The translations under genes and the position numbers were made by a program. From contig JAGTJW010000001.1 of assembly GCA_023657425.1 (NCBI GenBank), forward strand, positions 1 through 64,000: DNA of 64,000 nt, given 5' to 3'. The stretch comes from Ideonella sp. WA131b. GTDB lineage: Bacteria; Pseudomonadota; Gammaproteobacteria; Burkholderiales; Burkholderiaceae_C. The notes beneath the pieces were generated by a model. That model did no database searches. It was not told where the DNA came from and saw only the letters and a list, made by a program, of their open reading frames with translations. Below, in pieces: positions 43,579 to 53,179 of this stretch; the stretch's first letter is position 1; the number at the start of each line of letters is the position of its first letter.

Positions 43579-46446
43579 ATGTCGCCTTCATCCACCATCC
43601 CTGATGCGCGGCCGCCCGCGGCCGCCGTCGAAGAACCCTCGCTGATGGACGGCAATCGCGTCGCACAGGCCTTGGGCACCGATCCTGCGCGCGGCCTGTC
43701 GGCGCCCGAGGCCGCGCGGCGGCTGCAGTCCGACGGGCCCAACGCGCTGCGGGCACAGCCTGTGCCGCCGCTGTGGCTGCAGGCGCTGAAGCACCTGCAG
43801 GATCCGCTGGTCTACCTGCTGGGCACCGCGGCGGTGCTGGCCCTGGGCGGCTGGTGGTTCGAGGGCCGGGGTCGTCCTGGCGTCGCCGGCTGGCCTTTGG
43901 ACGCCATCGTCATCGCCATCGTGGTCCTGCTCAACGCCGGCCTGGGCTGGCTGGAGGAGGCCAAGGCCGCTCAGGCCGTGGCCGCCCTGGCGCGCTTGAG
44001 CGTAGCGACGTCGGCGGTGCTGCGCGACGGCGCCATGCTGCGCGTGCCCAGCGCCGAGCTCGTGCGTGGCGATGTGCTGGTGCTGGCCGAAGGCGATGCC
44101 GTGGCAGCCGACGCGCGACTGCTGCACGCTGCGGCGCTGTCGCTGCTCGAAGCGGCGCTCACCGGGGAGAGCGAGGCCGTGCACAAGGACGCGGGCACCC
44201 TCCAGCAGGCCGTGGCGCTGGCCGACCGTCGCAACATGGTGTTCCAGGGCACGGCGGTGGCCCAGGGGCACGGCCACGGCATCGTCACCGCCACCGGCAT
44301 GGCCACCGAATTGGGTGGCATCGCCACCCTGCTGGACAACACCGCCGACGCGCCCTCGCCGCTGCAGGACGAGCTGGCTCATCTGGGCCGCGTGCTCGGC
44401 GCAGCCGCGCTGGCCATCGGGGCGGCGGTGGTGGTCGTGGTGCTGATGGGACGGTCGGCGCCGCCCAGCCTGTCCGAGCTGGTGACAGTGCTCCTTCTGG
44501 GCGTGTCGGTGGCGGTTGCGGCGGTGCCCGAGGGGCTGCCGGCGATCCTGTCGGTGGTGCTCGCCATGGGGGTGCGGCGGATGGCTCGGCACCGCGCGAT
44601 CGTGCGCCAGCTGGCCGCGGTAGAGACGCTGGGCTCGGCCTCGGTGATCGCGACCGACAAGACCGGCACGCTGACGCGCGGCGAGATGACGGTGCAGCGC
44701 GTGCTCAGCGTTTCGGGCCGCGTGGATCTGAGCGGCGTCGGCTACGGGCCCGAAGGCCATGCCGTGCACGCCGGGACCGATCTGCGCCCAGGCCCGCTGT
44801 TCGACGAGCTCGAGGCCGTGCTGCACGCCGCCGCACAGGCCAGCAATGCCCAGCTGCGGCAGGCCGTCGATGGCAGCTGGGCGGTGCTCGGTGACCCCAC
44901 CGAGGGTGCGCTGCAAGTGGCCGTGCGCAAGCTGCGGCCAAGCGGGGCTGCTGGCGCCGGGGCTGCGCGCCTGGGCGAGATCCCGTTCACGTCGTTGCGC
45001 AAGCGCATGGCGGTGCTGCTGGCAGGCGCGGCCGGCGCGGGGCCGGTTCTGGTGGTGAAAGGAGCACCCGAGCTGCTGCTGCCGCGCTGCACCCACGTCC
45101 GGCAGGGCCGCCTGACGAGGACGCTGGACGATACCTTGCGGGCACGCCTGCACGCCGAGATCGACGCCATGGCCGGCGATGCGCTGCGCACGCTGGCGGT
45201 GGCCCGACGCACCCTGCCGGCCGCAGCAAGGTTGCCAGCTGACGCCGACGCGGCAGAGGCACTGGAGCAGGATCTCGAGTACCTCGGCAGCGTCGGGCTG
45301 ATCGATCCGCCGCGGGCCGAGGCGGCCGCCGCCATCGCCGACGCCCACCGCGCCGGCATACGCGTGGTCATGATCACCGGCGACCACCCGGCCACCGCAG
45401 CGCGCATCGCCGCCGACCTGGGCCTGGCGCCGCTCGGTGCACCGCTGCTCACAGGGCCGGCCCTGGACGCACTGGACGACGCTGCGCTGGCCGTGGCCGT
45501 GGCGCGCATCGCCGTCTACGCGAGGGTGGCGCCGCGCCACAAGCTGCGTCTGGTGCGTGCGCTGCAGAAGGACGGCCAGGTGGTGGCGATGACGGGCGAT
45601 GGCGTCAACGACGCCCCGGCGCTGAAGGCGGCCGACATCGGCGTGGCCATGGGGCGAACTGGCACCGAGGTCACCAAGGCCGCAGCGCGCATGGTGCTCG
45701 CCGACGACCACTTCGCGACGCTGGTGCTGGCCGTGCGCGAGGGCCGCGGCGTGCTCGAAAACATCCGCAAGTTCCTGCGCTACCTGCTGTCTTCGAACAT
45801 CGCCGAGGTCATGGCCGTGCTCGCGGGCGTGCTCGGTGCGGGCCTGCTGGGGCTGAAGTCGAACGCGGGTACGGCGGTGGCGCTGCCCTTGCTGGCCACC
45901 CAGCTCTTGTGGGTGAACCTGGTCACCGACACCGGGCCGGCCTTGGCCATGGGCGTGGACCCAGTGGCCGAAGACGTGATGGCCCGCCCCCCGCGTGCCC
46001 GGCATGAGCATCTGGTCGACGCCACCATGCTCCGCGACGTGGCCGGCACGGGGCTGGTGATGGCTGCGCTCACGCTGCTGGCACTGGACCTGTTCCTGCC
46101 CGGTGGCCTGCTCGAGCCCCCGACGGCCCTGCTCGGCCCGGAGGATCAAGGCCTGCCGCTGGCGCGCACGGCGGCCTTCACGGTGCTGGTGCTCACGCAG
46201 CTGTTCAACGCCTTCAACGCACGCTCAGCCATGGACTCGGCCTTGCGCCATCTGGGCTCCAACCCCTGGCTCTGGTGGGCCGTGGCCAGCTCGCTGTGGC
46301 TGCAAGTGGCGGTGGTGCACCTGCCCATCCTCAACCTGGCCTTCGGCACCGTGCCGCTGTCACTCGGGCAGTGGGCCACCTGCGCGGGTCTGTCCAGTGG
46401 CGTGCTGCTCTTCAGCGAAGCCAGGAAGGCATGGCGCCGTCGCTGA
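43579..46446 (+). CDS. Cation-transporting P-type ATPase (P2 type)
   Basis: About 955 aa. An N-terminal cation-ATPase domain is followed by the actuator loop LTGESEAVHKD (near residue 195), transmembrane PEGLPAIL (near 316), phosphorylation site ATDKTGTLT (Asp near 360) and hinge MTGDGVNDAPALKAADIG (near 672). The C terminus has six further helices. The P2-type PEGLP and C-terminal helix set point to Ca2+/Mg2+ or related cations; the exact ion cannot be read from the sequence. It is transcribed divergently from arcD. Confidence 0.92.
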   Translation: MSPSSTIPDARPPAAAVEEPSLMDGNRVAQALGTDPARGLSAPEAARRLQSDGPNALRAQPVPPLWLQALKHLQDPLVYLLGTAAVLALGGWWFEGRGRPGVAGWPLDAIVIAIVVLLNAGLGWLEEAKAAQAVAALARLSVATSAVLRDGAMLRVPSAELVRGDVLVLAEGDAVAADARLLHAAALSLLEAALTGESEAVHKDAGTLQQAVALADRRNMVFQGTAVAQGHGHGIVTATGMATELGGIATLLDNTADAPSPLQDELAHLGRVLGAAALAIGAAVVVVVLMGRSAPPSLSELVTVLLLGVSVAVAAVPEGLPAILSVVLAMGVRRMARHRAIVRQLAAVETLGSASVIATDKTGTLTRGEMTVQRVLSVSGRVDLSGVGYGPEGHAVHAGTDLRPGPLFDELEAVLHAAAQASNAQLRQAVDGSWAVLGDPTEGALQVAVRKLRPSGAAGAGAARLGEIPFTSLRKRMAVLLAGAAGAGPVLVVKGAPELLLPRCTHVRQGRLTRTLDDTLRARLHAEIDAMAGDALRTLAVARRTLPAAARLPADADAAEALEQDLEYLGSVGLIDPPRAEAAAAIADAHRAGIRVVMITGDHPATAARIAADLGLAPLGAPLLTGPALDALDDAALAVAVARIAVYARVAPRHKLRLVRALQKDGQVVAMTGDGVNDAPALKAADIGVAMGRTGTEVTKAAARMVLADDHFATLVLAVREGRGVLENIRKFLRYLLSSNIAEVMAVLAGVLGAGLLGLKSNAGTAVALPLLATQLLWVNLVTDTGPALAMGVDPVAEDVMARPPRARHEHLVDATMLRDVAGTGLVMAALTLLALDLFLPGGLLEPPTALLGPEDQGLPLARTAAFTVLVLTQLFNAFNARSAMDSALRHLGSNPWLWWAVASSLWLQVAVVHLPILNLAFGTVPLSLGQWATCAGLSSGVLLFSEARKAWRRR

Positions 46447-46594
46447 GAGCACGGCGGGCTCCACGAGCCCGGGCTTGCAACGCGCCGTCGCGGTGGGTGC
46501 GGGCGTGCGCTGAGGCACAGACGCCGCCAGGGGTTGGCTTTGAAGCTCGCTGTCCCGTGCCGCGCGATCGCGGCGGCCCCAGTGGAGAACAACC

Positions 46595-47083
46595 ATGAAC
46601 TCGCCCGCTCGCGCTGCATCGCAGGGGCCTCATCCCCTGTCCGTGCGTGCCCGCAATGCCGCAGACTTCGTGGTGGGCTCCTCGCCCTGCCGCAGCAGTT
46701 TCGAGGCTTTGGAGCTCGCCTACCGGCCCTCGGGCGGCCTGCTGAGCGGGCTCGCCTTCTCGCACCAACTCAAGCTGCTGGGAGCTGGCTGCGCAGGCGA
46801 GTTGTCGCGCCGCCTCGCGGCCGGAGAGATGTTCGGCTGGGCTTGGCAGGGCGAACTCTGGCTGCCCCTTTTTCAGGTCGTGTGGCCCGAGCTTGCGGTG
46901 CGCCCCAGTGCAAGCCGCGTGCTGGCCGAGTTGCGGGGCGTGTTCGACGACTGGTCTTTGGCCCAGTGGTTCGTGCAGCCGAGCGCCTGGCTACGCGGGC
47001 AACGCCCGGTGGATCAGATCGCCACAAACCCGGGAGCCGTGCTCCTGGCAGCACGCGGCGACCGAGTCATCGCCGGGCCCTGA
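46595..47083 (+). CDS. Hypothetical protein with a ParS/MbcA-like C terminus
   Basis: A 162-aa protein with a good ribosome site (GGAGAACAACC before ATG). The C-terminal part (RVLAELRGVFDDWSLAQWFV, then AWLRGQRPVDQIATNPGAVL) resembles the toxin-binding DUF2384 domain of Xre/MbcA/ParS antitoxins, where a W..xRPxDLL pattern is usual. No RES-domain toxin is next to it, so it may be an orphan or unrelated regulator. The similarity is a judgement by eye. Confidence 0.5.
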   Translation: MNSPARAASQGPHPLSVRARNAADFVVGSSPCRSSFEALELAYRPSGGLLSGLAFSHQLKLLGAGCAGELSRRLAAGEMFGWAWQGELWLPLFQVVWPELAVRPSASRVLAELRGVFDDWSLAQWFVQPSAWLRGQRPVDQIATNPGAVLLAARGDRVIAGP

Positions 47084-47175
47084 AGGCGCCTGGACTCCGT
47101 TCGCACCGAGCCTGTGGAGGCGCCCGCGGCGGGCCTCTTCGCAAGAAGCCGCGCCCGAGCGTGGGCCTGGGCTGC

Positions 47176-48123
47176 TCAGAACTCGCCGCTGACCTCGACC
47201 TCCACGCGTCGGTCGCGCTGCAGGCACACGATCAGCGTCTCGCGTGCGATGGGTGCTGCGCAGTCCGAGGCCGCAGTTACCGGCTCCGAGGAGCCGCTGC
47301 CCACCGACTGGATGCGGCCGGCAACGAGTCCGGGCAGACCCGAGAGGTAAGCCTTTACGACATCGGCCCGCTGCTGCGACAACACCTGGTTGTGGCCGGT
47401 CTCGCCCATGCGGTCGGCATGACCGATGACACGGATGAGCTCGTAGCGCCTTCCAGCCAGGCGTGCGGCGAACGCGTCAAGCTCGGTGCGTGCCGCGGGG
47501 CGCAACTCACGGCTGTCGTGCGAGAAGATGGAGTCCACGGGCAACACGACGCGAGGCGGCGGCATCGCCGCGATCGGGACCACGATGTCCGGCGCCTTCG
47601 GCGCGGCAGTCACTATCGGCATCGGCGGCGCCACAGGCGGGGGTGCTGCCACGGGCGCCACCAGGACAGGCTGCGCCAGCATCGGGGTTGCGGGCAGGGC
47701 CAAGGCTTGGCGCATCGGACCCGGCGCGCGGCCGAAAGGGAACACCAGACTCACCATCGTGGTGTTGATGTGCGCACGTTGCCCGAGCGCGTCGCTCACG
47801 CGGTGGCGCCGTGATGGCATTGAAGCCGGTGCGGCCGAGGTCAAAGTAGCCGGCCTCGGCACCCAGGTAGCGGTTCCACTGCCAACCCATGAAGACGCGG
47901 TAGGCGCGGTCGCGCTCGTCGCGCTCCAGAACCGTCGCCGTGACACCAGGGCTCAGGGCGCGGGCAGCCAGACTCTCCTCGTCGAACTTGGCCCGACCCT
48001 GACCGGCGCCCAGACCGAAGTAATGGTGGCTGTCGTTCTGCGCGAGAGCAGGGGGGCATGGGCCAGGGCCCAGGGTGCGGCCAGCACGAGAGCGGCCAGC
48101 CGCAGGGGAGGTGTCGAGTGCAT
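47176..48123 (-). pseudogene. OmpA-family outer-membrane protein, broken
   Basis: From ATG 48123 a signal peptide (PPLRLAALVLAAPWALAHA) is seen. The frame then changes at a run of six G (48051-48056) to a barrel segment (HHYFGLGAGQGRAKFDEESL, YRVFMGWQWNRYLGAEAGYF) and changes again near 47815. The last barrel strand (INTTMVSLVFPFGR), a Pro-rich linker and a complete OmpA peptidoglycan-binding domain follow (VLPVDSIFSHDSRELRPAAR, YELIRVIGHADRMGETGHN). Middle barrel strands are missing. At least two frame changes plus a deletion make it nonfunctional, unless sequence errors explain part of this. Confidence 0.75.
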
Positions 48124-48341
48124 GGCAGTGCCTGGTTCTGTGGAGGGGTTGAGCCGTGGCCGCGGCCGGGGGCGCGGTAGGCCTGGCGGCCGTTGTAGGC
48201 GCGCCGCGTGCGAGCGTCTGTGCGCTGGCGACCGTACAGTGCCCAACGCACGATGTGGTTGCCGGGGCGGGGACACGCACGCGGACGGGCATACTTCGTC
48301 CACGGGGCCGCCAATTCATGCGAGGCCGAATCGGAGCTGCC

Positions 48342-49061
48342 ATGACAGAACGACAGGATCCCCGGCTCAACCACCTGCTGGCGGCATTGCCGGCCACCGA
48401 ATGGGCGCGCTGGGCACCTCAACTGGAGTGGGTGGAGCTGCCCCTGGGCCAAGTGCTGTACGAGTCGGGCCGCACCATGAGCCACGTCTACTTTCCCACC
48501 AACGCCATCGTCTCGCTGCTGTACGTGATGGCCGACGGCTCGTCTGCCGAGATCGCGGTGGCAGGCCGCGATGGCGTGGTGGGCATCTCCCTGTTCATGG
48601 GTGGCGGCTCCACACCCAGCCGCGCCGTGGTGCAAAGCGCGGGCGAAGGGTGGCGGCTGCGCGGCCCCGTGATGCTGGACGAGTTCAGCAACAACCACTC
48701 GGTGATGCACCTGATGCTCCGCTACACCCAGGCCCTGATCACCCAGATGGCGCAAACCGCCGTTTGCAATCGCCACCACCTGCTCGATCAGCAACTGTGC
48801 CGCTGGCTGCTGCTGAGCATGGACCGCCTGGTCGGCGACGAGCTCGTGATGACGCAGGAGTTGATCGCCAACATGCTGGGCGTTCGGCGCGAGGGCGTCA
48901 CCGAAGCGGCGTTGAAGCTGCAACGCGACGGCCTCATCCGCTACGCCCGCGGCCACATCACCGTGCTCGACCGTCCTGGACTCGAGGCCCGCACCTGCGA
49001 GTGTTATGCCGTGGTCAAGAAGGAGTACGACCGCCTGTTGCCCGTGCGCATGGCAGAGTGA
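48342..49061 (+). CDS. Crp/Fnr-family transcription regulator
   Basis: A 239-aa protein. The N-terminal cyclic-nucleotide-binding fold (PLGQVLYESGRTMSHVYFPT, AEIAVAGRDGVVGISLFMGG) lacks the Arg-Ser pair needed for cAMP and the Fnr cysteines, so the ligand is unknown. The C-terminal winged helix includes LVMTQELIANMLGVRREGVT and LQRDGLIRYARGHITVLD. I chose ATG 48342; an in-frame ATG lies at 48318. This subgroup is common in Burkholderiales, often linked to stress or redox genes. Confidence 0.88.
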   Translation: MTERQDPRLNHLLAALPATEWARWAPQLEWVELPLGQVLYESGRTMSHVYFPTNAIVSLLYVMADGSSAEIAVAGRDGVVGISLFMGGGSTPSRAVVQSAGEGWRLRGPVMLDEFSNNHSVMHLMLRYTQALITQMAQTAVCNRHHLLDQQLCRWLLLSMDRLVGDELVMTQELIANMLGVRREGVTEAALKLQRDGLIRYARGHITVLDRPGLEARTCECYAVVKKEYDRLLPVRMAE

Positions 49062-49117
49062 GCCCTCGCGGACCTCCCACGCCTTCAGGGCCCCCAGTGC
49101 CGGACCAGGCACGTCGC

Positions 49118-49132
49118 GCCCCCCAAGGGGGC
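49118..49132. terminator. Possible bidirectional terminator hairpin
   Basis: GCCCCCCAAGGGGGC forms a 6-bp GC stem with a tiny loop between the convergent regulator and VIT1 genes. There is no T-run, so this is a weak call based on position. Confidence 0.3.
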
Positions 49133-49148
49133 TCGGGTGCACAGCGAT

Positions 49149-49865
49149 TCAGAGGGAGGCCGCGCCGAACACCACCCCCGCGCCGGCCGTGATCGCCATG
49201 GCGAGCGCGCCCCACAGCACGACGCGCCAGGCACCGACGAGCGGTGCGGCACCCCCGACACGGGCCGCCAGTGCACCCAGCGCACCGAGGAAGACGAGCG
49301 ATGCCGCGCTCACCCAGGCGATGAGGGTGGGTGCGGGCGCCAGGGCGGTCACGGCCAGCGGCAGGGCCGCTCCGGCCGCGAAGCTCGCCGCCGACGCCCA
49401 CGCCGCCTGGACGGGCCGCGCGGTCACCGTCTCAGAGATCCCGAGTTCGTCGCGCGCGTGCGCGCCCAGCGCATCGTGTGCCATGAGCTGCGTGGCGACT
49501 CGCTGCGCCAGGTCGGCGTCGACACCACGCGCCACGTACAGGGCGGCCAACTCACGCCGCTCGGCGGGGAAGTCGGCCGACAGCTCGGCGCGCTCGCGCG
49601 CGAGATCGGCCTGTTCCGCATCCGACTGCGAGTGCACGGACACGTACTCCCCAGCCGCCATCGACATCGCCCCGGCCATCAAGCCAGCGATACCGGTCAG
49701 CAGCAGCGCCTGCGGGGCGGTGCCCGCCGCAGCAACCCCCACCACCAGACTGGCGGTCGAGACGATGCCGTCGTTGGCTCCCAGCACGGCGGCGCGCAGC
49801 CAGCCGATGCGGTCCGTGCGGTGGCGTTCATGGTGGCGGCGCAGGGCAGGCATGCCTCCCATCAT
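49149..49865 (-). CDS. VIT1/CCC1-family transporter
   Basis: A 238-aa protein. The opening RIGWLRAAVLGANDGIVSTA is the family signature, followed by GIAGLMAGAMSMAAGEYVSV, also conserved. A charged cytoplasmic domain (SQSDAEQADLARERAELSAD) is the metal-binding region of longer VIT members. Three C-terminal helices complete the usual five. It probably exports Fe2+/Mn2+ from the cytoplasm. Two ATGs stand at the start (49865, 49862). Confidence 0.9.
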   Translation of the reverse strand: MMGGMPALRRHHERHRTDRIGWLRAAVLGANDGIVSTASLVVGVAAAGTAPQALLLTGIAGLMAGAMSMAAGEYVSVHSQSDAEQADLARERAELSADFPAERRELAALYVARGVDADLAQRVATQLMAHDALGAHARDELGISETVTARPVQAAWASAASFAAGAALPLAVTALAPAPTLIAWVSAASLVFLGALGALAARVGGAAPLVGAWRVVLWGALAMAITAGAGVVFGAASL

Positions 49866-50194
49866 GCGCTCTCAAGACTGCGGCGTGCGGGTGAAGTTCG
49901 GGCTGTGGCGTGCAGTCGACGGTCCTGCGCCTGTGTTCGCTGCCGCCCACGCTCCTGGCGTGTGCCCTTCGTGCGCGGGGCGCCCCGCAGGTTGCGCCAG
50001 CCGGTGCATCGTGCTGCTGCTCTTGGGCCGGCTCTCAGCCCCAAGGGCTGGCGACGCCGCGGAAGCGCCCGCTGTGTCGGCTGGCCCCCTCGGCCATTCG
50101 ACTGCCTTGAACGCCGACGACGGCGGTTGCGCACGAGGGCAGCCCGCCGCCTGACGAACAATCCGCGGCACCCCCACACCCAAGGAGCCGCTTC
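49866..50194. other. Intergenic region with a degenerate palindrome half-site
   Basis: No supported gene. CTGCCGCCCACGCTCCTGG (49940-49958) matches one arm of the CCTAGG palindrome family, but the other arm is lost. Inverted pairs GCGCGGGGCGCC and AGCCCCAAGGGCT occur downstream, possibly the degraded body of the same element. The wrbA promoter should lie here, with a ribosome site AGGAGCC before 50195. Confidence 0.45.
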
Positions 50195-50794
50195 ATGGCC
50201 AAGGTCCTCGTCCTCTACTACAGCAGCTACGGTCACATCGAGACCATGTCCCGGGCCGTCGCGGAAGGCGCCGCGTCCACGGGCGCTGAGGTCACCATCA
50301 AGCGCGTGCCCGAGCTCGTGCCGGCCGACGTCGCCAAGGCCTCCGGCTTCAAGCTTGAGCAGGCCGCACCGGTGGCCACGGTCGACGAGCTGCCGGCCTA
50401 CGACGCGATCATCCTGGGCGTGCCCACGCGCTTCGGCAACATGCCGGCGCAGATGAAGAACTTCCTCGACCAGACCGGAGGCCTGTGGTTCCAGGGCAAG
50501 CTCATCGGCAAGGTGGGCTCGGTGTTCACGAGCACGGCCACGCAGCATGGAGGCCAGGAGAGCACCATCCTGTCTACGCACACGGTGTTGCTGCACCACG
50601 GCATGGTCATCGTCGGCCTGCCCTACGCCTTCCAGGGCCAGATGGGCGTGTCCGAGGTGACGGGCGGCAGCCCCTACGGCGCCAGCACGATCGCCGACGG
50701 CAACGGCTCGCGCCAGCCCTCGGCCAACGAGCTGGCCGGTGCGCGCTTTCAGGGCGCGCACGTGGCGAAGATCGCCGCCCGGCTGGCGGGCTGA
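50195..50794 (+). CDS. wrbA: NAD(P)H:quinone oxidoreductase WrbA
   Basis: A 199-aa protein, the standard WrbA length. The FMN site is clear: [36 protein letters not shown] and [16 protein letters not shown]. It is a tetrameric flavodoxin-like enzyme that reduces quinones by two electrons, protecting against redox cycling. AGGAGCC precedes the ATG. It stands alone between divergent and unrelated genes. Confidence 0.95.
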   Translation: MAKVLVLYYSSYGHIETMSRAVAEGAASTGAEVTIKRVPELVPADVAKASGFKLEQAAPVATVDELPAYDAIILGVPTRFGNMPAQMKNFLDQTGGLWFQGKLIGKVGSVFTSTATQHGGQESTILSTHTVLLHHGMVIVGLPYAFQGQMGVSEVTGGSPYGASTIADGNGSRQPSANELAGARFQGAHVAKIAARLAG

Positions 50795-50918
50795 AGGCCG
50801 GTGACGGCAGCGTGACGAAGGCCCGCACATCGGGTGCGGCCGACGACGGGCGCGGCGCGGGTGCCGGTGCTAAGCTCATCCGACCTGATCGCAGCACACA
50901 TCGAAACGGAGACGGACC

Positions 50919-52067
50919 ATGCCCGGACTGAACGCGCACATCGACCCCGACGGGCTGCTGGAGTACTCGGTCGTCTACACCGACCGCGCGCTCAACCACA
51001 TGTCGCAGCGCTTCCAGGGCGTGATGTGCGACATCTCCGGCGTGCTTAAGGAGGTCTACCACGCGCGCAGCGCCGTGGTGGTGCCCGGCAGCGGCACCTA
51101 TGGCATGGAGGCCGTGGCCAGGCAGTTCGCGGGTGGGCGGCATGTCATGGTCATTCGCAACGGCTGGTTCAGCTACCGCTGGACGCAAATCCTCGACATG
51201 GGCGGCATTGCCACCAGCCACAGCGTACTGAACGCCCGCCCCCTGGGCCCGGGCCGGCAGATGCCGTGGGTGCCGGCTCCGCTGCAGGTGGTGCGCGAGG
51301 CCGTCGCCGCCGAGAGGCCCGCGGTGGTGTTTGCGCCCCACGTCGAAACCTCCGCCGGCATGCTGCTGCCCGACGACTACCTGCGTGGCGTGGCCGACGC
51401 CGTGCACGCGGCGGGCGGCTTGTTCGTGCTGGACTGCATCGCCAGCGGCGCGCTGTGGGTGGACATGCAGGCCACCGGCGTGGACGTGCTGATCAGCGCA
51501 CCGCAGAAGGGCTGGAGCGGCTCGCCCTGCTGCGCCTTCGTGATGCTGTCGGAACGTGCGCGCGCGGCCATCGACGGCACCACCAGCACCAGCTTCTCAG
51601 CCGATCTCAAGAAGTGGCTGCAGATCATGGAAACCTACGAGGCCGGCGGCCACGCCTACCACACCACCCTGCCCACGGACGCACTGGCCGCGACGCGCGA
51701 CGTGATGCTGGAGTCGCGCGCATACGGTTTCGAGCGGCTGCGAACCGCGCAGTGGGCGCTGGGCACGCGCGTGCGTGCGCTCCTGGCGCAGCATGGCCTG
51801 CGCAGTGTGGCCGCCGAGGGCTTCCAGGCCCCGGGTGTGGTGGTGAGCTACACCGACGACGCCGGCCTGCACACCGGCAAGGCCTTCGCGGCCGTGGGCG
51901 TGCAGAGCGCCGCAGGCGTGCCGCTGCAGTGCGACGAAGGCGCCGACTTCAAGACCTTCCGCCTCGGCCTGTTCGGCCTGGACAAGCTGCACGACGCCGC
52001 CGCTGCCACGGCACGGCTGGAGCGCGCGCTGCAGCAAGTGCTGGGCGAGGCGCGCGCAGCGGCTTGA
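50919..52067 (+). CDS. Class V aminotransferase
   Basis: A 382-aa PLP enzyme of the serine/alanine-glyoxylate aminotransferase group. The cofactor Lys lies in DVLISAPQKGWSGSP (near residue 198); the Asp that pairs with the pyridine nitrogen is in LFVLDCIASGALWVD. The N-terminal segment GSGTYGMEAVARQF corresponds to the phosphate-binding GSGT loop. The C-terminal FKTFRLGLFG is the substrate Arg region. The exact amino donor is uncertain. GGAGACGG precedes the ATG. Confidence 0.88.
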   Translation: MPGLNAHIDPDGLLEYSVVYTDRALNHMSQRFQGVMCDISGVLKEVYHARSAVVVPGSGTYGMEAVARQFAGGRHVMVIRNGWFSYRWTQILDMGGIATSHSVLNARPLGPGRQMPWVPAPLQVVREAVAAERPAVVFAPHVETSAGMLLPDDYLRGVADAVHAAGGLFVLDCIASGALWVDMQATGVDVLISAPQKGWSGSPCCAFVMLSERARAAIDGTTSTSFSADLKKWLQIMETYEAGGHAYHTTLPTDALAATRDVMLESRAYGFERLRTAQWALGTRVRALLAQHGLRSVAAEGFQAPGVVVSYTDDAGLHTGKAFAAVGVQSAAGVPLQCDEGADFKTFRLGLFGLDKLHDAAAATARLERALQQVLGEARAAA

Positions 52068-52177
52068 GCGGCCCCCCAGGCTCGCGGCGATCCACGGCGC
52101 CGCACTGGAACCTGCCACTCATCAACAGCGGTGTTGAAGCGCGGCGAGGCGGTTGATCGGTAACCCTAAGAACCGCC

Positions 52178-53097
52178 GTTGACCCTGCGCCGTCGCTGTT
52201 TTCTTTGGCGCTGGCGCGGGTTTGAGGCTGTTTGGCAAACCCACCCGATGGGTGAGGCCAACGAACCGAAGAAGTCCGCGTTGGCACAAGCCAGCGATGA
52301 CGCGATGGTGGTCGACACGATGGGCGGCCGTGTGCATGTGCGCGGGGACGAGACTGCCCAAGCCACACCCCACGGACAGATCGTGTTCTTCGCCGAATGC
52401 CTGGCCACCGCGGGTGTTTTCGACCGCTGGGTGCAGACCTGCCCGCTGCACTGCAGCAGCCCCAACGCATCGCGACCACACGACGTGCTGGGCACGCTGA
52501 TGCTGGGCCTCTTGGCCGGCAGCAAGCGCTATGCGCACATCGCCGGCGTCCGCAGCGACGCGGTGGCTGCCAAGGCCCTGGGTCTGCGCGGCATGGTCAG
52601 CGAAGATTCGGTGCGCCGCGGGCTGGCGGCGATGGTGCCGGCGGCCAGCGAGCCGTGGACGCGCCAGGCGCTGATGGCCAGCGTGCGCGAGGCCCTGGAC
52701 CGACCGTGGATTCTGGACATGGACGCCACGATCAAGCCGCTGTATGGCCGCCAGGAGGGTGCGGAGATTGGCTAAAGCCCGCATAAGCCGGGCCGACCCA
52801 GCCACGTGCTGCACACCTTCCGGGTAGGCAACCTGCGCCCACGCTCCTAGGAGCGTGGGCGGCGCCACCCGCAGCGGCAACCAGACCACGCTGTACCTGA
52901 CGCCCATGCACGCCGAAGCGGGGTTGATCAAGTCGATGATCACCAACGTTCATGCGGCCATCCAGCACGTCAGAGCTGCTGCGGAGCAGTTGCCCAAGCT
53001 CCACCGCTGGCGGGTAATGCTGGCCTGTATTTGCCAGCGCTTCGTCGGTCAGATCGGCCTGCCAACCCCGCCGCCGACGCTCCCGGCGCCCGGGTAG
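52178..53097 (+). pseudogene. IS4/IS1380-like transposase relic
   Basis: The N-terminal part (HDVLGTLMLGLLAGSKRYAH, EDSVRRGLAAMVP, PWILDMDATIKPLYGRQEGA) contains the first catalytic Asp. A TAC to TAA change then stops it at 52774 (GAEIG*), after which the frame still reads SPHKPGRPSHVLHTFRVGNL. At 52836 the CCTAGG palindrome replaces several hundred bases, and the C-terminal end resumes (NQTTLYLTPMHAEAGLIKSM, MLACICQRFVGQIGLPTP). Possible inverted ends are GGTAACCCTAAGAAC (52160) and GGTGAACCCAAAAAC (complement, about 53117). A matching tail fragment is at 15411-15512. Confidence 0.8.
52836..52861. repeat. CCTAGG-centred palindrome inside a transposase relic
   Basis: Perfect 26-bp palindrome with half CGCCCACGCTCCT, the same core as at 34683 and 41114. 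It sits exactly at the deletion junction of the transposase gene, followed by GGCGCC. Confidence 0.78.
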
Positions 53098-53179
53098 CAG
53101 CTGTTTTTGGGTTCACCCGCCCTCGTGGCTGAACCGGCCCGGTTGTCTCAAGCACTGCGGCGCGCAACGCCGAGAGGGC

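Noticed and set aside
43588..46149. An 853-residue minus-strand frame opposite the P-type ATPase
   Set aside because: The plus frame contains every P-type ATPase motif; the antisense frame has low-complexity His/Arg/Gln composition typical of a shadow frame.
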